From positions 1 through 64,000 of the forward strand of contig CADBYM010000016.1 of assembly GCA_902798915.1 (NCBI GenBank): a DNA stretch of 64,000 nt. Reading direction: 5' to 3'. This document shows, one piece after another, positions 45,083-53,993 of the stretch. The stretch's first letter is position 1, and each line of letters begins with the position of its first letter. Made by a program: the position numbers and the translations under genes. The notes beneath the pieces were generated by a model, which worked only from the letters and a program-made list of their open reading frames with translations, did no database searches and had not been told where the DNA came from. The stretch comes from an uncultured Coriobacteriaceae bacterium (GTDB lineage Bacteria; Actinomycetota; Coriobacteriia; Coriobacteriales; Atopobiaceae).

Positions 45083-48070
45083 ATGACGACTGAGGCTACA
45101 AGGCCCAATGGCAAGACGGGTCGCCCCCAGCGGGCATATGGCGGGGCGAGTGTGGACGAACGAGCCGAGGCGATGCGTGCGGGGCTTACGGACGAGGAGG
45201 TCGCGGCGCGTAACGTGATTCCCACAACGACCCCCAACGGAGAGCCGTTCCGCATGATTGCGGAGGAGTATTTCTCCGAGAACGACACTGCGACGCATTG
45301 GAAGCCGGCAACGCCGGACGAGCCGGGTCCGGCCGCAAGCGAGCCGCTGAAGCCGGGCGTGCTGCGCGAGGGGGTAAAGATTACCGACCGCATTCCCATC
45401 AAGTTGCACCTACGCAAGGCGACGGAGAAGGACCCCGAATACTGGGGCCTTGCCGCTGTCATGACGGAGGAGGAGGCGGACCTTCTCAAGCACATGAAGG
45501 TGCGTGTGCCCGAGACGCTCGAGCAGGTGATCAAGGGTTCCGGCATGGAGGCGGAGCGCGTCCAACAGCTTCTTGATGACCTCAGCTACAAGGGTATCCT
45601 CGAGTACAACTGGGAGGACCTTGACGGCAAGAATCCCAACCACGAACGTCGCTATGTGTTGCCGCGCTACGTTCCTGGGTCTGCGGAGTTTACCGTCATG
45701 AACCAGCATCTCCTTGAGGAGCATCCAGAGTTCGGCACGTTCTTTGAGCGGATGACCTACCTACCGCTCACAGTTGCGACCAAGATGGTACCGCCGGGTG
45801 GGGCAGGCATCGGCATGCACGTCATTCCCGTGGAACACGCCATCCGGCAGGAGAACACAACCGCCTCGGTCGAGCACCTCAGCCACTGGCTCAAGAAGTA
45901 CGACCGCTATGCGGCCAGCTCATGCAGCTGTGCCCTTGCGGAGCGTGCGCGGGGCGACAACGGTGGTCGCGACCCGCAGAACTGGTGCCTGGGCATCGGT
46001 GACATGGCGGACTACCTGGTCGAGACCGGCAAGGGTCACTTCATCACCTACGACGAGGTCATCGACATCTTGCTTTTGGCCGAGAAGAACGGATACGTGC
46101 ACCAGATCACCAACATCGATGGCGAGGAGAAGATCTTTGCCATCTGCAACTGCGACGTGAGCGTGTGCTATGCGCTGCGTACCAGCCAGCTGTTCAATAC
46201 GCCCAACATGAGTGCGAGCGCCTATCGCGCGCACGTTGACGAGGAGAAGTGCGTCGCCTGCGCGGGCTGTGTCGAGGTGTGCCCGGCAGGTGCCGTGCAG
46301 CTCGGACAGAAGATTCCCACGCGCGGCGGCAAGGTGGAGTATCCCAAGCAGCCGCTCCCCGATGCGCGCCGGTGGGGACCTGATGATTGGGATCCTGACT
46401 ACAAGGCCAACAATCGCATCGAGTGTCACGATACGGGGACTGCGCCCTGCAAGGTTGCCTGCCCGGCACATGTCTCGGTGCAGGGATACTTGCGACTTGC
46501 GGCTCAGGGACGCTACCGTGACGCACTTGCGCTCATCAAGAAGGAGAATCCCTTCCCGGCGGTGTGTGGGCGCGTCTGCAACAAGCGCTGTGAGGCCGCC
46601 TGTACGCGTGGCACGGTGGACGAGGCTGTTGCCATTGACGACGTGAAGCGCTTCGTCGCACAGAAGGACCTCGAGGCCGAGCATCGCTACGTGTCCGAAC
46701 CGACCATCCCCTCCACGCGTGGCCGCCTACCCGAGAAGATTGCCATCATTGGCGCCGGTCCCGCAGGACTCTCCGCCGCCTACTATCTTGCCGACATGGG
46801 CTACAACCCGGTGGTCTTCGAGAAGAGCGAGAAGCCCGGCGGCATGCTCACCTACGGCATTCCCAGCTACAAGCTCCAGAAGGACGTGGTCGAGGCCGAG
46901 ATTGACGTCATGCGCCAGATGGGCGTCGAGATTCGCTGCGGCGTGGAGGTCGGTCGCGACGTGACGCTTGACGAGCTCCGCGAGCAGGGATTCATGGCCT
47001 TCTACGTGGCCATTGGCTGTCAGGGCGGCCGACGTGCCGGCGTGGAGGGCGAGGACGCCCCGGGAGTCGAGACCGCGGTCGACTTCCTGCGAAAGGCACT
47101 CGAGGATCCCGCGCATGAGGTGAAAGGCGCCACCGTGGTCATCGGTGGCGGCAACGTGGCCATCGATGCGGCACGCGTCTCGGTACGCTGCGGCGCACAA
47201 GCCGTCAGCATGGTGAGCCTCGAGCAGCGCGAGGAGATGCCGGCCCTGCCGCACGAGATCGCCGAGGCCGAGGAAGACGGCGTTGCGATCGTCAATGGTT
47301 GGGGGCCAGCAGCCATCGAGACCAACGCGGACGGCAGCGTGAGGGGCGTGACGTTCAAGCGCTGCGTACGCGTGTTTGATGAGGATGGTGCCTTCTCGCC
47401 GGAGTACGACGAGTCTCAGGCGCTGTTCATTGCCTGCAACAACGTCATACTCTCCATCGGGCAGGCCATCGAGTGGGGAAGCCTGCTCGAGGGAAGCGCC
47501 ATCGAGGTCGGACGTGGCGGTCGCGTCACGGCTGATCCCCAGACGTACCAGACGGCACAACCCGACGTCTTCATTGGCGGCGATGTCTACACTGGTCCGC
47601 GGTTCGTCATCGATGCCATCGCAGCCGGTCACGAGGCGGCCATCAGCTTGCATCGCTTCGTGCAGAAGGGCTCGTCGCTCACTGTGTCGCGCAACCAGCG
47701 CCACTATGTGGAGCTTGACAAAGACAGCATCTCCCTCAATCCGGGAGACTACGACCATGCGGGTCGCGAGATTCCGCCGTGTGCGCGTGTCGAGAAGGTG
47801 CTGCACAACTGGGATGACCCCAGCCGCGAGTTTACCGAGGAGCAGATTCGCACAGAGACGGCGCGGTGCCTCAAGTGCGGCGCCTCCATCGTGGATACCA
47901 ACAAGTGCATTGGTTGCGGCCTGTGCACGACGCGCTGCGAATTCGACGCCATACACCTTACGCGCGATGTACCCGCAGCAAGCACCATGATTCGTGCGGA
48001 GGACAAGGTGAAGGCGATACTGCCCTACGCCGCGAAGCGTGGCATCCGCATCCTGCGCGGCGGGAAGTGA
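45083..48070 (+). CDS. Large Fe-S flavoprotein oxidoreductase with GltD-like core
   Basis: A 995-residue soluble multidomain oxidoreductase. The N-terminal about 370 residues carry helical regions and clustered cysteines (CSCALAERARGDN near 280, CNCDVSVCYAL near 360). Next is a ferredoxin-type 4Fe-4S motif CVACAGCVEVCPAG (about 391). A GltD/DPD-like module follows: CPAHVSVQGYL, CGRVCNKRCEAAC, FAD-binding GAGPAGLSAA about 556, NAD(P)-binding GGGNVAIDAAR about 688. The C-terminus is a second ferredoxin CIGCGLCTTRC (about 942). It resembles NADPH-dependent glutamate synthase small-subunit-like electron bifurcation or transfer proteins; the true electron partner is unknown. It lies between hypB and hypA. 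Confidence 0.87.
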   Translation: MTTEATRPNGKTGRPQRAYGGASVDERAEAMRAGLTDEEVAARNVIPTTTPNGEPFRMIAEEYFSENDTATHWKPATPDEPGPAASEPLKPGVLREGVKITDRIPIKLHLRKATEKDPEYWGLAAVMTEEEADLLKHMKVRVPETLEQVIKGSGMEAERVQQLLDDLSYKGILEYNWEDLDGKNPNHERRYVLPRYVPGSAEFTVMNQHLLEEHPEFGTFFERMTYLPLTVATKMVPPGGAGIGMHVIPVEHAIRQENTTASVEHLSHWLKKYDRYAASSCSCALAERARGDNGGRDPQNWCLGIGDMADYLVETGKGHFITYDEVIDILLLAEKNGYVHQITNIDGEEKIFAICNCDVSVCYALRTSQLFNTPNMSASAYRAHVDEEKCVACAGCVEVCPAGAVQLGQKIPTRGGKVEYPKQPLPDARRWGPDDWDPDYKANNRIECHDTGTAPCKVACPAHVSVQGYLRLAAQGRYRDALALIKKENPFPAVCGRVCNKRCEAACTRGTVDEAVAIDDVKRFVAQKDLEAEHRYVSEPTIPSTRGRLPEKIAIIGAGPAGLSAAYYLADMGYNPVVFEKSEKPGGMLTYGIPSYKLQKDVVEAEIDVMRQMGVEIRCGVEVGRDVTLDELREQGFMAFYVAIGCQGGRRAGVEGEDAPGVETAVDFLRKALEDPAHEVKGATVVIGGGNVAIDAARVSVRCGAQAVSMVSLEQREEMPALPHEIAEAEEDGVAIVNGWGPAAIETNADGSVRGVTFKRCVRVFDEDGAFSPEYDESQALFIACNNVILSIGQAIEWGSLLEGSAIEVGRGGRVTADPQTYQTAQPDVFIGGDVYTGPRFVIDAIAAGHEAAISLHRFVQKGSSLTVSRNQRHYVELDKDSISLNPGDYDHAGREIPPCARVEKVLHNWDDPSREFTEEQIRTETARCLKCGASIVDTNKCIGCGLCTTRCEFDAIHLTRDVPAASTMIRAEDKVKAILPYAAKRGIRILRGGK

Positions 48071-48092
48071 TGGTGGACACTGGGGGTGGCCC

Positions 48093-48437
48093 GTGCACGA
48101 GCTTGGCATCGTGTTTCATATGATAGAGACGCTCGAGACGGTTGCCGTGCAGAACGAGCTCACGACCATTGCGCGCGTGACACTCGATCTTGGGGAAGTC
48201 ACGGGCATACTGCCCGACTATCTGCTCGACTGTTGGCGCTGGGCGGCAGATCGCACCGAGTTGCTCCACGGAGCCGACCTCGAGCTACATCAGATACCCG
48301 CAGTGACCGTGTGCAATGCCTGCGGGCGTACCTATGCGACCGTCGAGCATGGCAAGATATGCCCTCACTGTCAGAGCCCCGAGACCGTGCTGCTGTGCGG
48401 CAACGAGATCGAGATCGCCACCGTGGAAGGCCGATAG
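48093..48437 (+). CDS. hypA: Hydrogenase maturation nickel metallochaperone HypA
   Basis: A 114-residue HypA. The start is a GTG, chosen because it gives the family N-terminus M-H-E-L, whose His2 binds nickel. The zinc site is CNACGRTY with CPHC after 17 residues. It passes nickel to HypB. It is 22 nt downstream of the flavoprotein gene. No hydrogenase structural genes or hypCDEF are in the window. Confidence 0.93.
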   Translation: MHELGIVFHMIETLETVAVQNELTTIARVTLDLGEVTGILPDYLLDCWRWAADRTELLHGADLELHQIPAVTVCNACGRTYATVEHGKICPHCQSPETVLLCGNEIEIATVEGR

Positions 48438-48482
48438 CCGAGGAGGGGTCGACTCGTCAGCAGGAGTGGCTATAGTAGACGT

Positions 48483-48516
48483 GTGATAGCGGTTCGCGGG
48501 AACGAGCCGCTATCAC
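48483..48516 (+). promoter_or_regulatory. Hairpin between hypA and the LUD gene
   Basis: GTGATAGCGG (48483-48492) pairs perfectly with CCGCTATCAC (48507-48516). It lies 28 nt before the LUD gene start. With no T-run it could be a terminator of the hyp operon or a leader element. Confidence 0.5.
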
Positions 48517-48544
48517 GGTGTTTATCAGAGAATGGGAGAGGGAT

Positions 48545-49177
48545 ATGTTGGATAAGAACACATTCAAACGCAATGAGCTTTTGGCCCAGAAGGTCATAAA
48601 GGGACTCAAGTCTCGCAACATGACAGGCTATTATGCCGCGAGCAAAGAGGACGCACTCAAGCTGGCGCTTGAGCTCATTCCTGAGGGCAGCAGCGTCACC
48701 ATGGGCGGCGGTGAGAGCGTGCATGCCATCGGGTTGCCCGCAGCGCTCAAGGAGGGTGACTACAACTTCATCGACCGCGATGCCTATGAGGACAAGCGTG
48801 CGGCGATGCTGGCGGCCTACGACGCGGACGTGTTCCTCTCGAGCGCGAACGCCATCACCGAGGATGGCATCATGGTCAACATCGACGGCAACGCGAATCG
48901 CGTCTCGGCCATTGCCCAGGGACCAAAGAAGGTTCTCTTCATCGTGGGCATGAACAAGGTCTGCTGCGACCAGGATGCGGCGATGAAGCGCGCGCGCAAC
49001 GTTGCGGCTCCCATCAACGTTCAACGTTTTGGCCTCAACACGCCGTGCTCAAAGACGGGCTCCTGTGCAGACTGCAAGTCGGCAGATACCATCTGCTGCC
49101 AGTTCCTCATCACGCGCTATTCACGTCATGAGGGACGTATCCATGTGATTATGGTCAACGACGTGCTTGGGTTCTGA
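48545..49177 (+). CDS. LUD-domain (LutC/YkgG-like) protein
   Basis: A 210-residue LUD domain protein. It shows the family pattern of a nucleotide-like fold with VTMGGGESVHAIGL, YDADVFLSSANAITEDGIMVNIDG and VLFIVGMNKV. The family includes LutC of lactate utilisation. The C-terminal half contains a cysteine cluster (PCSKTGSCADCKSADTICC), a possible Fe-S or zinc site. It is encoded alone, without LutA/LutB. GGGAGAGGG precedes the ATG at 48545. Confidence 0.88.
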   Translation: MLDKNTFKRNELLAQKVIKGLKSRNMTGYYAASKEDALKLALELIPEGSSVTMGGGESVHAIGLPAALKEGDYNFIDRDAYEDKRAAMLAAYDADVFLSSANAITEDGIMVNIDGNANRVSAIAQGPKKVLFIVGMNKVCCDQDAAMKRARNVAAPINVQRFGLNTPCSKTGSCADCKSADTICCQFLITRYSRHEGRIHVIMVNDVLGF

Positions 49178-49293
49178 TTCGCAGGCGATTTCCGAACGCT
49201 CGGGGCCAACCGCGCTGGATCATTTGAATCTGCTCCGGCGCCTTTTGGCCATGCCCATGGCTTGCGACGGGTACGGCATGGAGGGAGGGGCGG

Positions 49294-52200
49294 ATGATGC
49301 AGGGTGGTATGACGAACGCCATCAAGCGCGAGGCGGCACTCAGTAACACGTATGCGCGTGGCAGCGAAATTGCGCGTGCGGGCATGGTGCAATCCATGGA
49401 GTCGGAGCCAGATCCGGACATTCCCGGCATCATAGACGTTACCGGCAAGGTCTTGGGTTCTGGAGTCGAGCCCTATTCGGTTATGGTAGTGCTCGACTTC
49501 GATAACGACATGGTGTATGACCACGTGTGCGACTGTCCCGCGCATGCAAAGTACGGCGGTATGTGCAAGCATGCTGTGGCCCTTGCCCTAACGTACCTCG
49601 CCTCAAGGGGGTATCCCGGCATTCCGCAGCCGTCGACAAGGACGACAAGTGCCTCGTCTGCGCCCTATGCGCGTGCGCATGGGTCCGGCTACTACATCCG
49701 TCCGAAGCCCAAGGCCTATACCAGCCCACAGATAGAACGGCTCATCTCCGATTATGCGGCACGTTCGGCACGGGAGCTAGAGAAGGAGCTTCCGGCAATC
49801 GAATCCCTGCCCGAAGAGCCGAACGAGCTTGCGGACCTCCAATGCGTGCTAACTACGGCAGATGCCGCGTGGCGCTACAGCTCGAGCGACACGTGGGCGT
49901 TGGGGCTCAAGATTCATCGTGGCAAGGTCAACTACGTGGTGAAGAGCATTGCTGGTCTCGTGCGTGCCTGGGAGTCGGGAGCCGTCGTCAGCTACGGAAA
50001 GCGCCTGGAGTTTGCTCATCGACGCTCGGCGTTCACCCCTGCCGCAAATGAGCTTCTTGAGCTGCTTGCCTCCATGGTGGATGCCCAGGAGTCGCTCTTT
50101 GCTGCGCAGGTGAGCAGGGGTGCCGGATCGTATTGGGAGTCCTCGCCCGTACGCGTTCCACAAAAGACACTGCCCATCTCGCCGGCGCAGCTCTTCGAGG
50201 TGCTGCGCATCGTCGGCGATTCGAAGGTGATAATCGAAGACTTTGACGCCTCATCTCGCTCGTACTACAAGCAAAAGCGCACGGTGAGCGTTCGGCAGGC
50301 AGACCCTGAACTCGACATTGCTCTGACGGTCAACGAAGTTGGTAGCTACGACATCCTCGTAAGGCCGGGCGCCCTCAAGCCCATCTACGACGGGACATCC
50401 CTCGCGCTCATTGGTGCCAAGACCCTTGACGTGTGCTCTGAGGGGTTTGCCCGCTCGCTTGGAGCCTTCTGTAGCGCCGTTCTTCCGATGCGTGAGCCGC
50501 TCAAGATTCGCACGGAGGACATGCCGGGGTTTTGTGCTGCCGTGCTTCCCGCGCTGCGCGCCCATACCAACCTCTTTGCGCCTCAGGATGTCGACGAGTT
50601 TCTGCCTCCTACGCCCGAGCTCTCCTTTAGCATCCGTCTGGATCACGGCTTCATTAGCTGCGACGCCAAGGTAGGCTATGGGGCAACGAAGCTGGGCCTC
50701 TTCGACGAGGTGCGCGAGGGCCAAGTCGTACGTGATGCCCGATGCGAAATGGTGGCGCAGCGTTTGGTGGGCAGATACTTCCCATACGGCGTGCCCCCCA
50801 TTCCCGACTATGCACATCCGCTGCCTGCATCCTCCCATTACTGGCTGCGCCCGCGCGCGGACCATATGCAGGACGAACTGGTCCTGCCCGACGACCCGTT
50901 CTTCTCCGAGGATGACGACGAGGCGTATTTCCTGCTCTTTACGGAAGGCTTGGCTCAGTTGGCCGAGCTGGGAGATGTCATGCTCAGCGAGCGCCTTCGC
51001 GGCGTCACCGTACGCAGTGCGCCATCGGTGCGCGTGGACGCGAGCGTGCGGGGAGGCCTGCTCGACCTTGAGGTCATCTCGGACGATATGAGTGCCAACG
51101 AGCTTGTGGCATACCTCTCTTCGTATCGCCGCAAGCAGCGCTTCGTGCGTTTGGCTGACGGGGACCTCGTGAGGCTCGATGGCTCGGTGGAGGCAATCGC
51201 CGACCTTGCGAACGGTCTTGGTCTTGAGCCCGAGGACTTGGTGGATGGTCCGCAGGAGCTTGCCACCAACCGGACGCTCTTCGTGGATGCCATGCTCAAG
51301 CGGGCAGAGGGCATACACTTCGAGCGAAACCGTGCCTTCAGAAAGATCGTACGAGACTTCGAGACCATTGCAGATGCCGACTTCGTGGCGCCGGAGAACC
51401 TGCGCAAGGTCCTGCGTCCCTACCAGAGCGAGGGCTTCAAGTGGCTCTGCACCTTGGGGAGGGCTGGCTTTGGGGGCATTCTGGCCGATGACATGGGTTT
51501 GGGCAAGACGCTTCAGCTCATCGCATACCTCGCACACGAAAAGGCGGAGGGGGATGGCGCGGGTAAGCCCGCGCTCGTGGTGTGCCCGGCGTCCCTCGTC
51601 TACAACTGGCGTGCTGAGGTTGAGCGCTTCGCACCGGAACTTGAGGTGGCATGCTTGGTGGGAACCAAGGCCCAGCGTCGCTCACTCATCATCGACGCGT
51701 CCTCTTATGACCTCCTCGTGACGTCGTACGACCTTTTGCGTCGTGACGTCGACGAGCTCTGTGCCCAGGAGTTCTCGTGCGTTGCCCTCGACGAGGCACA
51801 GTACGTCAAGAACAGCGCAACCCAGGCGGCGAAGGCAGTACGACGTCTCCGCGCGGACGTGCGCTTCGCACTCACCGGTACGCCCATCGAGAATCGTCTG
51901 CTCGAGCTATGGAGCATCTTCGACTTCCTGATGCCGGGCGTGCTTGGCGCTGCCGATTCCTTCTCCGGGCGCTTTGCCAATCCCATCGGTTCGGGTGACG
52001 AGCAGGTCGCACAGAGCCTCAGACGACTCGTGGGTCCCTTCATCCTGCGGCGTAACAAGCGTGACGTGTTGCGCGACCTGCCCGACAAAAGCGAATCTGT
52101 GGTCATGGCGAGCATGGAGGGTGAGCAGGAGAAGCTCTACAAGGCGAGCGTCGCGAAGCTTGCCCTCTCGCTCAAGAAGCAGCTGCCGCAGGAATTTGCG

Positions 52201-52812
52201 GGCTCGCGCATCAAAGTGCTCGCCGAGCTCACGAAGCTGCGACAGATTTGCTGCGATCCGCATTTGCTGTATGAGAATTACAAGGGCGGCTCCGCAAAGC
52301 TCGACATGTGCGTGGAGCTCGTGCGCCAGGCCATTGAGGGCGGACACCAGATGCTCGTCTTCTCGCAGTTCACCAGCATGTTGGACCTCATTGCCCATCG
52401 ACTCGACAAAGAGCACGTTGCGTGGCTTTTGCTGACAGGATCCACGAGCAAGGAGGCGCGCGTGAAGTTGGTGGAGCGGTTCCAGGCGGGGGAGGTGCCG
52501 GTGTTCCTCATCTCGCTCAAGGCGGGTGGCACGGGACTCAACCTTACGGCTGCCGACGTGGTCATTCACTACGACCCGTGGTGGAACCTCGCTGCCCAGA
52601 ACCAAGCGACCGACCGTACGCATCGGATAGGCCAGACGCGTGAGGTGAGCGTGTTCAAACTCATTGCCAAAGACACCATCGAGGAGCGCATCCTCGCGAT
52701 GCAAGAGGCAAAACAGGATTTGGCAGATTCCGTGCTCGAGGGTGAGGCTGCGCAGAGCAGCGCTATCTCTCGTGACGACATCCTCGCCTTGCTTGATGCG
52801 GCAGGGGAGTAG
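49294..52812 (+). CDS. SNF2-family helicase with N-terminal SWIM zinc finger
   Basis: A 1172-residue SF2 translocase. An N-terminal SWIM zinc finger (CDCPAHAKYGGMCKHAVA, residues about 75-95) is followed by a large central region and then the SNF2 ATPase (about 695-1172). Its motifs are DDMGLGKTLQ (about 731), DEAQYVKN (about 831), LTGTPIENRLLELW, then VFSQFTSMLD and DRTHRIGQT (about 1109). This arrangement is common in bacterial HepA/RapA-like proteins of unknown role in DNA or transcription remodelling. GGAGGGAGGGG precedes the tandem ATGs. Confidence 0.92.
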   Translation: MMQGGMTNAIKREAALSNTYARGSEIARAGMVQSMESEPDPDIPGIIDVTGKVLGSGVEPYSVMVVLDFDNDMVYDHVCDCPAHAKYGGMCKHAVALALTYLASRGYPGIPQPSTRTTSASSAPYARAHGSGYYIRPKPKAYTSPQIERLISDYAARSARELEKELPAIESLPEEPNELADLQCVLTTADAAWRYSSSDTWALGLKIHRGKVNYVVKSIAGLVRAWESGAVVSYGKRLEFAHRRSAFTPAANELLELLASMVDAQESLFAAQVSRGAGSYWESSPVRVPQKTLPISPAQLFEVLRIVGDSKVIIEDFDASSRSYYKQKRTVSVRQADPELDIALTVNEVGSYDILVRPGALKPIYDGTSLALIGAKTLDVCSEGFARSLGAFCSAVLPMREPLKIRTEDMPGFCAAVLPALRAHTNLFAPQDVDEFLPPTPELSFSIRLDHGFISCDAKVGYGATKLGLFDEVREGQVVRDARCEMVAQRLVGRYFPYGVPPIPDYAHPLPASSHYWLRPRADHMQDELVLPDDPFFSEDDDEAYFLLFTEGLAQLAELGDVMLSERLRGVTVRSAPSVRVDASVRGGLLDLEVISDDMSANELVAYLSSYRRKQRFVRLADGDLVRLDGSVEAIADLANGLGLEPEDLVDGPQELATNRTLFVDAMLKRAEGIHFERNRAFRKIVRDFETIADADFVAPENLRKVLRPYQSEGFKWLCTLGRAGFGGILADDMGLGKTLQLIAYLAHEKAEGDGAGKPALVVCPASLVYNWRAEVERFAPELEVACLVGTKAQRRSLIIDASSYDLLVTSYDLLRRDVDELCAQEFSCVALDEAQYVKNSATQAAKAVRRLRADVRFALTGTPIENRLLELWSIFDFLMPGVLGAADSFSGRFANPIGSGDEQVAQSLRRLVGPFILRRNKRDVLRDLPDKSESVVMASMEGEQEKLYKASVAKLALSLKKQLPQEFAGSRIKVLAELTKLRQICCDPHLLYENYKGGSAKLDMCVELVRQAIEGGHQMLVFSQFTSMLDLIAHRLDKEHVAWLLLTGSTSKEARVKLVERFQAGEVPVFLISLKAGGTGLNLTAADVVIHYDPWWNLAAQNQATDRTHRIGQTREVSVFKLIAKDTIEERILAMQEAKQDLADSVLEGEAAQSSAISRDDILALLDAAGE

Positions 52813-52871
52813 AATGTGCCCTAGACGAATTGTGGTGCAGGGGTCGCTCCCCGCACTCGAAAGGAGGACGA

Positions 52872-53819
52872 ATGCCCGCAGTGCTCGCCCATGACTTCTT
52901 TGCCCAAGACGCCTTCGGCTCTGCCTTGGAATCGGTGGATTTGCGCACGTCAGATGAGCGCGATGCATTCCTGCTGGGAGCGCAGGGCCCCGATCCGCTC
53001 TTCTACCTGCTGATTCCCCCGCTTGAGGAATTCCGAAAGCTCGGCTCTCGCATGCATCACGAGGGGCCGAGTTCGCTCCTTGTGGCCATGCGCCGGGCGG
53101 TGGAGGCGCTTGGTGAGGATGACCGGTCAATCGGCAGGGCGTATCTGGCGGGGTTCGCGTGCCATTACCTGCTTGATCGTGCGGTGCACCCGCTTGTGGA
53201 GTTCTGGTCTCAGGGCATATGCCAAGCGGGTGTTCGCGACCTTGACGCAAGGGATTTGGATGCGGTGCATGCGGAGGTGGAGCGCGACTTCGACGAGATG
53301 GTGCTCTTTGTAAAGAGAAACCAGACCGCCACCACCTATCGGGCATACGAGCAGACATTGGTGGCGCGCGAGGAGGTTCTCAACAGCATTGGCAAGGTGT
53401 ACTTCAGTGCTGCGGTGGCCAAGATTGCGGAAGGCGAGCCGACCGCCGTACGCGTGTTCCCCATAGCGGTGAACTGCTATCGTACAGCCCTGAGGCTCAT
53501 GTACTCTCCACATGGTATGAAGGCGAGGCTCGTGGGAGGGCTCGAGCGTCTGGTGCTTCATGAGCGTCATGCGGTGTCTCAGAGTATGGCATATCGCGTT
53601 CGTGCCGAGGGGACCAGCGTCTACGAGAACGCAGACCATCGGCCGTGGCGCAACCCATATACGGACGAGATACGCCACGAGTCCTTCTGGGATCTTTACA
53701 ACGGTGTGCTTGCGCAAGCCGGGCCGGCCATTGCCACAGTGCTTGATCCCGAATTCGATCGGGAGGCGGCAAAGGCGCTTACGCATGGCCTCAACTTCAG
53801 CGGGGACCCCGTGGAATAG
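52872..53819 (+). CDS. Zinc-dependent phospholipase C-like protein
   Basis: A 315-residue protein of the bacterial zinc-dependent phospholipase C/S1-P1 nuclease-like fold. N-terminal AHDFFAQDAF and GAQGPDPLFYLL, HHEGPSS, and GFACHYLLDRAVHPLVEF place histidines and aspartates as zinc ligands. No signal peptide is evident, so the location is unclear. GAAAGGAGGACG precedes the ATG at 52872. The gene follows the helicase by 59 nt. Confidence 0.8.
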   Translation: MPAVLAHDFFAQDAFGSALESVDLRTSDERDAFLLGAQGPDPLFYLLIPPLEEFRKLGSRMHHEGPSSLLVAMRRAVEALGEDDRSIGRAYLAGFACHYLLDRAVHPLVEFWSQGICQAGVRDLDARDLDAVHAEVERDFDEMVLFVKRNQTATTYRAYEQTLVAREEVLNSIGKVYFSAAVAKIAEGEPTAVRVFPIAVNCYRTALRLMYSPHGMKARLVGGLERLVLHERHAVSQSMAYRVRAEGTSVYENADHRPWRNPYTDEIRHESFWDLYNGVLAQAGPAIATVLDPEFDREAAKALTHGLNFSGDPVE

Positions 53820-53912
53820 GCTGCAGCCAGGAGGCGCCTGGTTGGCGCGTGGGGGTGCGTGCAGAGGTGTCGCAGTGGTTTTGGCTGGAATTCAGTGAGT
53901 GTATTGATTAGG

Positions 53913-53967
53913 TGAACTGCACCAAGGTGGTTCATACTGTAAGTACAGGTTGCGTGCCCTCGGCACG
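53913..53967 (+). promoter_or_regulatory. Cluster of inverted repeats before the DXS-like gene
   Basis: Three perfect inverted repeats occur in 55 nt: TGAAC/GTTCA (53913-53934), CTGTA/TACAG (53937-53948) and CGTGCC/GGCACG (53953-53967). They lie just upstream of the start at 53994. They may be operators or leader hairpins. Confidence 0.35.
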
Positions 53968-53993
53968 GTGCAAAGGGGAGAGGACAGTCACAG

